A DNA stretch of 23,984 nucleotides from a virus. The DNA lies in the IMG/VR virus record IMGVR_UViG_3300006868_000111, positions 1-23,984 of that record; one strand, given 5' to 3'. Shown here one piece after another: positions 1-8,432 of the stretch. Each line of letters begins with the position of its first letter. The first letter of the stretch is position 1. The position numbers were made by a program, and so were the translations under genes. The notes under the pieces were generated by a model. It was not told the origin of the DNA, searched no databases, and worked only from the letters and a program-made list of their open reading frames with translations.

Positions 1-3000
1 CTTCCCCTTCCCCGCACCAGCCTCGGAGGCCGGCATGAAGAGTTTTTCGGTAATTGCGACATCGGCTTCATCGAAGATTACATAATTGTAATCGCCCTCG
101 CCTTTGGATCGGGATGAACCATCGAGGTATTTGATGCCTGGTATGCCGGCTTCTTTTAGGGCGGCGGAGCTTTTAGGCTTACTGCCTAATTTTCCCGCTA
201 GTTCGCCATAAATCACATCACCTTTTGCCTCAATGTCCTTCCAAAATTTTGGATGAGTTGCACCACTATCTCCTTTTCCTCGAAAAGTTGTGTTAAGTCC
301 GAACTTTTTAATTATAGGCTCAATCTTCTCCCTCACTCCCTTGGGTTGCTCGGACAGAGGCTTATCCCATAGCAGATACTCGTTCTCCTTGGGGGCGAGT
401 TCGACTTTGTAGAGGGAGCCAGGTTCAGTAAATTTTTTATTATGTTTAAGAGTTAATTCTCTGCTTTCTTTAGTTAAATCGTCTGCTTGTTTGAGTAACT
501 TTTTAGATTTTACTGAATCTTTATCTTTAAAATACTTCGATTTTATTCTCAAATCTGCAATTTCCTCTCGCATACCCTCAAGTCTTGCCTCTAGTTCTTT
601 TAGGCCCTTCATATCTTTCACATTTTGTCGATAATGCTCCGCCACTTCCTTTTTCCCCGCAAAGTAAAGCCCATGCCCATAGGCTTGCGCACCCTCGCCA
701 GTACCGATGGCCGATGTTCTGAATCTGCCGAAGGGTGCTCCTGGCTCGGCTGAAAAGGTGTGCGGTGTGCCGTGGTAGGCGGGAGTATAAAGTTTCTGAG
801 CCTCGGGTGACATTAAATTAATAACTCTTTGCTCGTTTACAGGTGATGCTTTTCCTGATCGTTCCGCATTAAATACTCGATCTAATCGGAATGTCTTTGT
901 GGCTGGACCAAATGGGTTATGCTTTTTATTAATAGCCGCCATATTATATCCGATTGCATCTAGCACTGGATTCATAGCGACTTGAGACTTGGTAATTCCA
1001 CCATGCAATGCATTTAGGAAGTTCAACTTCTTATTTGCGATGACAGGATCGGCATCTAGTCCTGTTCTGCCGTCAATGCCGTTGGCCGTATTCTGCCTAT
1101 AAAGTGAAAATGCGTCCCAAACGGCATTGTCGTTCCCAAATAATTCATCGTACATCCCGATTAATTCGTCAGGTAATTTCTTTGGCTGTCTTTCGCCCTT
1201 TAAAAATTGTAAGTTTTTCTGTATCTGATCGACATCGTGAAGGCGGACGAGGATGTTACCCTGTGCGGTAAGCTCAAATCCGTAAGGCATTGTTGTACGA
1301 ACTGCAAATGGTACGGCCTTGGGTTTTCTGCCCTGTGTGGCGGAATAGTATCCGATGAGCATACCCGCCCTTTCTCCATCTCCCTGTCTTAATGCTCGGG
1401 AGATTTCACGCAAGGCGGCTATTTGTCTTGGATGGATTGGTCCTTTAGCGAGTTGATCAATAACTGCCTCGCTGAGTGCTGGTAAGTCCTTGGCGAATGG
1501 CCTACCCTTGTCGTTGGTTTCTACATCAATTCCATTCTTCCGCAATACATCTGCGGCATGATCTCCTGCGGCCTGAGATACTTTATCAGCTTCACCCTTT
1601 GTCATGCGGATCGGATTGCCGAGTGTATCTTTTTCAATCTCTCCAGTTTGTGGATCGGTCTTATAGATTCCGCCCGTGTTTAATTTATCAACCACATTGG
1701 GGTTCTTCTGATCTTCAACTGTGTAAAGAGTTTCAAATTCGTCATCGATTGGTTTCTTACCTTCAGTCTTGCGAGTCTTTCCAGTATTCGGATCGGTAAA
1801 CTCAGAACCTTCAATCTCTGCCTTCTTTAATCCTCGGACATCTTTGTAATACTTTTCGATTAAATTCTGTAACTCGGGTATCTTTCGGAGTTTGCCCTTA
1901 AATAGATCAGTCGAAGTAATAAATTTGCCATCTGCATTGAGTGGCTGATTTAATTTAAGGAGAAAGTCACGAAGGAAAGACACTCCAGTTATTCCGTCAA
2001 TGGTTGCCTGTATGGCTTTGCCCGCTGGTCCTTGGTTGAGTGCTTTTTCCCGCTTACCGGTTAAAAGGAAATCCGCTCCCTGGTCGGCAAATATTTCTCT
2101 ACCTATTTTAGTTGGATCGGATTCGTAAGCGGCTACCGCTTCGGGGTCAAGAGATGCATCTTTGCGAAGTCGATCCATGTAGATGTCTCGCAGTCCTTCT
2201 ACATAATTGCCGTCTTTGTCAGTATACCCAATAAATTCATCAGTATAAATAATATTTCCATCTTTATCGTAGGATGCAAACTCTCCAGCAGTCTTAGTCT
2301 CCTTGTCCCCGAATAGTATTCGATTAACCATCGGAGTAAGTCCGTGTACTTCCATGAAGTGGGTAAGCTCATGTGCCAATGTTCCTTTTAAGTATCCCGA
2401 ACCATTTGGATTATAGGAAACCTCCATCGTTACAGGATTAAACCCACCCTCCCCTTTGGTTGTCTGTTTAAATACCACATCGGGATGCGATAAACTGTAT
2501 CCAGCAATTTGTGTGCGGATGTGAGCGGGCATGGCATCAAATTCCGCCTGTTCGCTTTTCGTTAAATGCTCACGATAATATTGAATATCTCCAATCTGTT
2601 TACTGTAGAGATCTCCTTTAGTCTTATAATTTTCGTACATCCCAGCACCCGCACCTAATGCGGTAAAGGGTGCGGACATGATTGCACCGGCAACCGCACC
2701 ACTCGGCTGACCCGCAGATGCGACAAAGCCAATTGTTGCGGGTAGACTTGCACCGGCGGCCATCCCTTTGCCGAATCTGCCAAGTGTTTCGAGTGGTGTA
2801 CCTAATCGCCCAACCACTCCGGCATTATCCAAGAAATTTGCAACCTTCTGAGTGGCATTTGATATGGTCGGGGCTTGCCCGATTTTCTCTCCACCTGGTC
2901 CAACTCTAAAAGGTTGTGCCGATGGGTTTACCTCTTTTGCTGATGCCCTACCCCCTTGAGCAATTGCATCTTTTGCTCTACTAACTAATCCCTCGGGACT

Positions 3001-4842
3001 CGGTTTCATTAGGATATTAAATTTATCCATCGTTGCCCCCGCCAGTCCTTGGTCAGGAGTTGGGAGCATAGAAAGTCTTCGGAAAAATGGCGTATGATCA
3101 CCTGTCCTTGCGAGGGTAAGTTCTGATCCGACTACTCGGGCATCTCTTGCAATGTTATCATATAAACTTAATGCTTTTGGCCCAATAAATGTTGCTAGTG
3201 CCGCCACAGCCGCACCGCCACCTAATGCATCTTGGTCAAACGAAAATCCAGCCGCTGAACCCAAACCCAATGCTGTACCACTTAAATTCTTAAAGTTTTT
3301 ATACCTTTGGCGGGCTGATTCGATAGTCACTTCTCTCCCAGCTTGCCGTTCAGCGTTTATTATATAGCGGATAGCGCTATTTTCGGTCATAGAAGATAAG
3401 AACCTACCAATCTTTGCGATAGTCGGTAATGATGCACCAACAGCCGCACCAACTGGTCCCGCTACTAATGCACCAACACTAGCACCGGCAATCTCAGGAT
3501 TGAGCTTGGCCGCAGTGTTCGCAACTCTTCGGAGTTTGCTCATCTTGTCGGTTGCTTTTGTTGCCTCCTGGACTAATCCCATGCCCATCTTTCCGGCATC
3601 GGTTGACTGGTCAAATGTTTCCATTGCCACCTTGCCGAGAGTTTCGGGTGAGGCTTTACCCATCAAACGAAGGTGAAGCGAATTGCTTCCATACTTCTGT
3701 AAAACCTTTTGCTGTTCTGCTAGTTCACTAGCCACCCGATCAGCCTGTTGGACTACTCTACCTCGGACTAGAGCATCTTCAGGCAATTTACTTAGTATAT
3801 TTTGATACTTTGTAAGTTCGATTGTTTTCTGTTGGACATCTTTTATCGTTTTAAGCATTCTGCCCTTCAACCCAATTCTCATTGGTGCGGTCACTCCTTT
3901 AGCTAGAGTGCCGCCAGCCGCATTAAGCGGATCTCCAACAACTTCAAAAGCTAATCCAATACCCTCACTTGGTACTTGGAAGTCCGAACGGAGATCCTGT
4001 TCAAGTTGGGAGTCGAATGTCATCGATTCGGGTTCTATTCCCACTGTTCCTTTTAATGCATCGACAGGATTATCCATCACCCATGCGGCAAACTCGGCGG
4101 CAGTTTCATACTCGTAATTTACCTTATCAAATCCTATTAAACTATTTACATAGCTAAGGACTTCTCCGTCATCCTCTTCGTCTAAAGTTAAATAATTTGA
4201 TAATGCGGCTCCGCCCCGAAGTAAAAACTCAGGTGTCTTCCATGCCCTAGCTGTACCCATTCCGACAGATGATTTTATATTGTCAGATGCGTAATCCATT
4301 GCGGCGGCTTTTACTCGGCCACGGGCATCTTTATTTTTTTGGTAAAATGGCATCCCTGTCTGCTTGAGTGCTTCGGAGATTGGGTCGAATCCTAAATCGC
4401 CTAAACTTTCTTGGTTATCTAGTAACCCAAAAAGTCTTTTTCCCGCTTCCCTAAATTGCTCTATATTTTCTGTTTTATCGTAGGATACTGCTTCATCATC
4501 TAACTGAAGGACTTTTGAGTATGGCGAGGTTAGTGGGTCAATTCGTGTACCTAAGTTTCTTACCATCCCCCCAAGGGTAGAAAGTAAACCAGGTGATTTC
4601 TCATCTTGAATTGTCTCAGGGTCATCATCCACATCTAGTATCGGACCGGACGGAGTATCAAAGAATCCATTCCGATAGGCGGATATTTTAGCTTCGTCTG
4701 ATAATTGCGATGCACCATATGGCCGCACCATCGTCTTAGCCGCTTCCCAAAAATGCTGATCGGATGGTTCCTCGCCATCCTTTAATTCTAGTATCCCTCG
4801 GACCTGTGGTAGCTCGGGGTGACTAATTTCGTACTTAGCCAT
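1..4842 (-). CDS. Giant polyvalent virion protein with HExxH peptidase and ADP-ribosyltransferase-like domains (partial)
   Basis: The frame is open from ATG at 4842 to the window edge, giving at least 1614 codons, so the C-terminus lies outside. The start is fixed by a TAATG overlap with the stop of the upstream gene. Three Gly/Ala-rich hydrophobic stretches lie near residues 443-475, 510-557 and 684-732 and could insert into a membrane. A metallopeptidase signature HELTH occupies residues 824-828 (H824, E825, H828), and E916 in REIFAD is a candidate third zinc ligand. Near the end, YHGTPHTF at 1356-1363, YGHGLYFA ending at A1395 and YVIFDEADVAI around F1590 match the ADP-ribosyltransferase module known from phage polyvalent proteins, with H1357 and Y1393 as likely H-Y catalytic positions. 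By position (last of the virion genes, after two helical proteins) it corresponds to the T7 gp16 class of ejected proteins. I infer that it is injected with DNA and modifies host targets. Domain identification is confident; the function is inferred. Confidence 0.85.
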   Translation of the reverse strand, partial: MAKYEISHPELPQVRGILELKDGEEPSDQHFWEAAKTMVRPYGASQLSDEAKISAYRNGFFDTPSGPILDVDDDPETIQDEKSPGLLSTLGGMVRNLGTRIDPLTSPYSKVLQLDDEAVSYDKTENIEQFREAGKRLFGLLDNQESLGDLGFDPISEALKQTGMPFYQKNKDARGRVKAAAMDYASDNIKSSVGMGTARAWKTPEFLLRGGAALSNYLTLDEEDDGEVLSYVNSLIGFDKVNYEYETAAEFAAWVMDNPVDALKGTVGIEPESMTFDSQLEQDLRSDFQVPSEGIGLAFEVVGDPLNAAGGTLAKGVTAPMRIGLKGRMLKTIKDVQQKTIELTKYQNILSKLPEDALVRGRVVQQADRVASELAEQQKVLQKYGSNSLHLRLMGKASPETLGKVAMETFDQSTDAGKMGMGLVQEATKATDKMSKLRRVANTAAKLNPEIAGASVGALVAGPVGAAVGASLPTIAKIGRFLSSMTENSAIRYIINAERQAGREVTIESARQRYKNFKNLSGTALGLGSAAGFSFDQDALGGGAAVAALATFIGPKALSLYDNIARDARVVGSELTLARTGDHTPFFRRLSMLPTPDQGLAGATMDKFNILMKPSPEGLVSRAKDAIAQGGRASAKEVNPSAQPFRVGPGGEKIGQAPTISNATQKVANFLDNAGVVGRLGTPLETLGRFGKGMAAGASLPATIGFVASAGQPSGAVAGAIMSAPFTALGAGAGMYENYKTKGDLYSKQIGDIQYYREHLTKSEQAEFDAMPAHIRTQIAGYSLSHPDVVFKQTTKGEGGFNPVTMEVSYNPNGSGYLKGTLAHELTHFMEVHGLTPMVNRILFGDKETKTAGEFASYDKDGNIIYTDEFIGYTDKDGNYVEGLRDIYMDRLRKDASLDPEAVAAYESDPTKIGREIFADQGADFLLTGKREKALNQGPAGKAIQATIDGITGVSFLRDFLLKLNQPLNADGKFITSTDLFKGKLRKIPELQNLIEKYYKDVRGLKKAEIEGSEFTDPNTGKTRKTEGKKPIDDEFETLYTVEDQKNPNVVDKLNTGGIYKTDPQTGEIEKDTLGNPIRMTKGEADKVSQAAGDHAADVLRKNGIDVETNDKGRPFAKDLPALSEAVIDQLAKGPIHPRQIAALREISRALRQGDGERAGMLIGYYSATQGRKPKAVPFAVRTTMPYGFELTAQGNILVRLHDVDQIQKNLQFLKGERQPKKLPDELIGMYDELFGNDNAVWDAFSLYRQNTANGIDGRTGLDADPVIANKKLNFLNALHGGITKSQVAMNPVLDAIGYNMAAINKKHNPFGPATKTFRLDRVFNAERSGKASPVNEQRVINLMSPEAQKLYTPAYHGTPHTFSAEPGAPFGRFRTSAIGTGEGAQAYGHGLYFAGKKEVAEHYRQNVKDMKGLKELEARLEGMREEIADLRIKSKYFKDKDSVKSKKLLKQADDLTKESRELTLKHNKKFTEPGSLYKVELAPKENEYLLWDKPLSEQPKGVREKIEPIIKKFGLNTTFRGKGDSGATHPKFWKDIEAKGDVIYGELAGKLGSKPKSSAALKEAGIPGIKYLDGSSRSKGEGDYNYVIFDEADVAITEKLFMPASEAGAGKGK

Positions 4843-6281
4843 TACTGAGCAATCGGTGTGAATATACCGCCACCTGGTAATGTCCTTGCTTGGGGTACAC
4901 TTGGGACTTGAGGGGGTTGCCCTGATCCCGTGCCTTGGTTATCAGGTTGATCAAATCCGTACATTATGCCGCCGAACTGAGTATATTTTCTCACCTCTTC
5001 GGGCGTAATCTCAAAGTTTTTTGCAAGTGATTTTACAGTATAATCAGTTTTTTCCATTAATACCTCTTGGGCGCGTTTTCTAAATACTGCGGTAGTCTCT
5101 TTTAGATACTTCTTTAGCTTAGGGTCTAAAGTTCCCGTCTTTTGTTGTTCTATAAACGATTGAAATCTATCTATAAATGCTTGAGAGCCGCCCATCCTTT
5201 TCAAATCATCCTCAGTAAGTATGCCTTGAGGCTGTACCATCCTAGCTAATTTTTCTTTCGCTACCGATGAAGATAAAGGGTTTCCTTCTGTCAAAAATGC
5301 CTCCAAATCGTCTGCGGCCTCCAAAACTGTCCTTGGTTCATCAAGATTTAATTTACTAAATCGAGTGTCTGCGGCTGATCTTAAATCTTTAGTCGGTATG
5401 ACTTTTTGCTTAGATACCGCTTGAGCCAATTGGTCTTTATTAAGATTTATACCTAGCTTTGTTGCTTCTGCGCTTACAGCATTTGCGGCATCAGACTCGC
5501 TAAAGTAGTAGGGCTGTAATGCTCCCACTCTTGATGAAAATTGATCTCCAAGCTTGCCGGTATTTTCTTTGGCTACTGCTTGCTCAGCCTTCTGCAAATC
5601 CATAAATCGATTCTTAGCAAGCACAGGATCAAGATTTTGCTCCCTTGCATACCTACCAAAATCAGATGAGCCAAGTTCTCCGCCCAATACTTTGGGAGCT
5701 TCATCCCTTTGAAATTCTAAAAATCGATTCCTTGCACCTTGGTCACCGCCTAAAGCAAATAGACCAGGCTGTGCTTGGTTATAATCTTCTAAGACTGCTG
5801 GGTCAGTTGTTTCAGCTAATAGGGCCTCCGCCATTCCCATCTCATTTTCTTCCGCCTCTCGAATCTTATCCTGTTGAGTACTGAATAATTCCTCTTTCAT
5901 ATCCATCTCACGATTCTTTTGGAATGCTTGATCGGAAGATTGTTTTTGTTGGGCGGCTAATTTTTGGGCTTCCATTTGAAGGCGGTTGCCTTCCATTTGC
6001 ATTTGAGCCTCGGTTGCCTTTTTCCGCTGATATTCTTTTTGCAGAAATGGATTCTTGGCGATTGCTTTGGCATCTTTTTCGGAGACTCCCTGGTTCATCA
6101 GATAGCCCGTCATTTCTTCTGCCCGTGCTTTTTTCTCCTGTCCCTCAATGAATCCTTTGGCGACCTGGTTAAGAGCATTACCGAATGCCATATTTGCATT
6201 CGCATTCGCCTGTCCCGCCCTTTCATAAGCCGAGGTGTCGATTCTCATTAAGCCCGCTTGAACTGTATCTCCTATTGCCAT
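4842..6281 (-). CDS. Internal virion (ejection)-type protein, helical and Gln/Ala-rich
   Basis: This 479-aa protein has no signal peptide or membrane segment that I can see. Residues about 45-160 are dominated by Lys, Glu, Gln, Met and Ala in long helix- and coiled-coil-like runs, and the rest also looks mostly helical. The C-terminal 40 residues are Pro/Gly/Gln-rich and probably disordered. The start has a clear upstream purine-rich site (AGAGGA, about 7 bases before ATG). Its stop overlaps the start of the giant polyvalent gene, and it lies 4 bases after the preceding 464-aa gene. In T7-like phages this position, between the tail genes and the largest virion protein, is held by internal core proteins (gp14, gp15) that are ejected into the host. 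I assign it to that class from position and composition only; no recognised family motif supports it. Confidence 0.6.
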   Translation of the reverse strand: MAIGDTVQAGLMRIDTSAYERAGQANANANMAFGNALNQVAKGFIEGQEKKARAEEMTGYLMNQGVSEKDAKAIAKNPFLQKEYQRKKATEAQMQMEGNRLQMEAQKLAAQQKQSSDQAFQKNREMDMKEELFSTQQDKIREAEENEMGMAEALLAETTDPAVLEDYNQAQPGLFALGGDQGARNRFLEFQRDEAPKVLGGELGSSDFGRYAREQNLDPVLAKNRFMDLQKAEQAVAKENTGKLGDQFSSRVGALQPYYFSESDAANAVSAEATKLGINLNKDQLAQAVSKQKVIPTKDLRSAADTRFSKLNLDEPRTVLEAADDLEAFLTEGNPLSSSVAKEKLARMVQPQGILTEDDLKRMGGSQAFIDRFQSFIEQQKTGTLDPKLKKYLKETTAVFRKRAQEVLMEKTDYTVKSLAKNFEITPEEVRKYTQFGGIMYGFDQPDNQGTGSGQPPQVPSVPQARTLPGGGIFTPIAQ

Positions 6282-6285
6282 AATT

Positions 6286-7680
6286 TTATCCTCTACTTAG
6301 GTAGCCACCGCCTAATGTTCCAATTGCTCCAAATAATCCCTGTGCCATTCCACTAGCCGCATTTTCTCGGGCGGCATAGTTCGCCGCATCGTAATTCGCC
6401 TTATTTGCGTATGCTTGCATACCAATATTAACACCAGCATCGGGATTAATCCGAGTGGCAGATTCCTGTGGCAATCCAAACAATGCGGACCTTTCCCCAA
6501 ATCCTTGGGCCGTATAATTCTGTCCGCCTCGAAGCATAGCCAATGGATCGACTGCTGTCTGCCTGTTTAATCCAGCGGCATAAGATCCGAGGCTTTGTGC
6601 TTGTTGGCGATTTTGCCCAATAATATCTCTTAAATAATCTTCTCGGCTCATGGCTTCAGCGGCAATGCCCGCATTATCCATTCCCCTACCCCGTGCGACT
6701 AATCCTTCACGGGCGGACTGAGTAGCTCGCCTTCTCATTTCGGGCGATAGGTCAGTCATTTGTGCCTCATTGAAAGCCTGTTCCGCAAGCTGATTAGCTT
6801 GGTTTGTACGAGCTTGCATGAGCGGATCGGATGCACGATAGGCTTGGTTCATGTCTGCCCCAAATCGACCTAGCATACTGATATCCGATCCAGCCTGTCT
6901 TTCCGCCATCCTCGCACCAAAGTCCTGTGACCGCATGGCATTTGATTCTGCCAGGCTGGCCATCGGATCGGCGGCTCGTTTAGCGAGTCCCATCTGTAAA
7001 TCTTGATACTGTGGGTCGTACTGTTGGCGAACTCCTAGAAGCTGGTCTTGAAGTCCCGAGTCGGCCATTGCTCCAACATAATCTCGGGCAGATTTTCCGA
7101 CATTAAATTCGGGCAAGGGAGGGGGAGCTTTTCCACCCCCAAAGAGTTTCTGTAAGAAAAATGAAGGAACTCCCGAAGAGTTGACCGGTTTACCCGCTCC
7201 ACCCGCATCTTTAAGCATTTGTGCCTCTTCTTGATTAATGTACGCTAATTCTTCACCTTCGGGAGCGGCAGTATTAAGAAGCATGGCCGCCTGTTTGAGC
7301 GGATCTTCGGGGGCATATGAAACCACTCCATCTTTTGTCATTTTTCCTGATGCACCGGACAGCATTAAAAGTTCACGCTCAATGGGATTAATGTAAGCTA
7401 AAGATTCGCCCGATGGGGATTGTTCGGCTAAATATTTTATTACCTGGTCCTGTGAAATGTCGGAATTAAAATGGTCGGGGTCGGTATCCGGAAAGCTAGT
7501 AGGGTTTCCACGCCTCAACATCATTACATGGGTATCCCCATAGGTTGGGTGAAGTGGATCTTTTGCCTTTAAAACTTGAGTCGGGGAAATTTGGGCATCT
7601 CGAACGCCTTGAAGTCTTTTTTCTGCCTCTTCTGCTATTTCCTCTTTTGAAGGGCCGATTAATTTTTTTATGAATTCCAT
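6286..7680 (-). CDS. Internal virion-type protein with duplicated N-terminal motif
   Basis: This 464-aa protein follows the collar-domain fibre by 1 base and precedes the next internal virion-type gene by 4 bases. The first 175 residues contain an imperfect tandem duplication: residues about 88-122 and 138-174 share the pattern P-x-GE-x-LAYIN-x2-E-x3-ML-x5-GK followed by GV and an aromatic. The region from about 185 onward is Ala/Gln/Met/Arg-rich and helical, with many 'ARMAERQAG'-like segments. The last 20 residues are a Gly/Leu-rich tail that could contact a membrane. It probably belongs to the core or ejection proteins of a short-tailed phage, like T7 gp14, but no catalytic motif is visible. 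The call rests on gene order, helical composition and the hydrophobic C-terminus. Confidence 0.6.
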   Translation of the reverse strand: MEFIKKLIGPSKEEIAEEAEKRLQGVRDAQISPTQVLKAKDPLHPTYGDTHVMMLRRGNPTSFPDTDPDHFNSDISQDQVIKYLAEQSPSGESLAYINPIERELLMLSGASGKMTKDGVVSYAPEDPLKQAAMLLNTAAPEGEELAYINQEEAQMLKDAGGAGKPVNSSGVPSFFLQKLFGGGKAPPPLPEFNVGKSARDYVGAMADSGLQDQLLGVRQQYDPQYQDLQMGLAKRAADPMASLAESNAMRSQDFGARMAERQAGSDISMLGRFGADMNQAYRASDPLMQARTNQANQLAEQAFNEAQMTDLSPEMRRRATQSAREGLVARGRGMDNAGIAAEAMSREDYLRDIIGQNRQQAQSLGSYAAGLNRQTAVDPLAMLRGGQNYTAQGFGERSALFGLPQESATRINPDAGVNIGMQAYANKANYDAANYAARENAASGMAQGLFGAIGTLGGGYLSRG

Positions 7681-7681
7681 A

Positions 7682-8422
7682 TTAAGTCTTTATTATGTAA
7701 TTTAAAATGATGGTGGGCTGGACATTGTTGTGTGGGCTGGCCGAAGAAGTATTAATGCCATTTGTACTAGAACTGAATGGTGCAGTTATTCCGCCAGTTC
7801 CACCATCAACAGCGTGTGAAATAGTGGGAGTCGAGTTTGTGTGTTCCATTTCTGAGGAAGTCAGAGTATGCGTTTCTGTACCGCCTGAACCCCCTAAAAC
7901 ATCTCCATCGACTCCGCCAGTTAGCCCGGTTAATCGATTGGCGGAAGAACCCCCCATATCATCTTGTCCGGCAATTACTCGACCACGAAGATCGGGGATA
8001 TTAAAAGTCGTTGAACCATCCCCCGCTCCGTAAGTTGTACCGACTAAAGCGAATAAAGCTGAATAAGTTGTCCTTGAAATTGCCGCACCATCACAGAGTA
8101 AGAACCCTGTCGGAGCGGATGCCCCAGCATATGGCATGAGCGAACCGCTCGGCATAAGTACACTAACTGCACCCGCATCGAGTTTTGCGGCTGTTACCGC
8201 TCCGTCCTGAATCTTTGCAGTAATTACTGCATCTGTTGCAAGTTGAGTCGATGTGATTCCGGCATCTTTTACTTTTAATTTACTCGAACCTAAAGTAAGG
8301 GTCGAATTATCAGTCGTATCTGCCGCCGAAGTAAAAGTCGCTTGACCAATTATGTCGTTTAATTTCTGAGCGGTTACTTGGTCACCACTCGCAAAACTTT
8401 GTCCTGTTGATAATACTGCCAT
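7682..8422 (-). CDS. Tail fibre with phage tail-collar domain
   Basis: This 246-aa protein carries the phage tail-collar signature in residues about 90-150: MPSGSLMPYAG, then APTGFLLCDG, then TTFNIPDLRGRV. The C-terminus contains HTLTSSEM and ends NVQPTIILNYIIKT, the typical ending of short tail-fibre and microcyst-type collar proteins. The N-terminal 85 residues have repeated polar segments (TSTQLATDAVI, then AVTAAKLDAGAV) that look like a trimeric fibre shaft. An AGGAG ribosome-binding site precedes the ATG by about 7 bases. It follows the large nozzle-like gene by 10 bases. The likely role is a receptor-contacting fibre or fibre tip on the short tail. Domain identity is clear; the target is unknown. 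Confidence 0.85.
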   Translation of the reverse strand: MAVLSTGQSFASGDQVTAQKLNDIIGQATFTSAADTTDNSTLTLGSSKLKVKDAGITSTQLATDAVITAKIQDGAVTAAKLDAGAVSVLMPSGSLMPYAGASAPTGFLLCDGAAISRTTYSALFALVGTTYGAGDGSTTFNIPDLRGRVIAGQDDMGGSSANRLTGLTGGVDGDVLGGSGGTETHTLTSSEMEHTNSTPTISHAVDGGTGGITAPFSSSTNGINTSSASPHNNVQPTIILNYIIKT

Positions 8423-8432
8423 AATTTTTCTC

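Noticed and set aside
1476-1799. Plus-strand frame of 107 codons
   Set aside because: It lies entirely within the continuous minus-strand giant frame and has no ribosome site or recognisable protein character.
824-2400. Endolysin role for the HELTH peptidase
   Set aside because: The motif is embedded in a giant multidomain protein at the ejection-protein position, not in a stand-alone muralytic enzyme next to the holins.
4842-7680. Tape measure proteins of a long-tailed phage
   Set aside because: No tail tube, sheath or tail assembly genes are present, and the order and sizes fit short-tailed internal virion proteins better.
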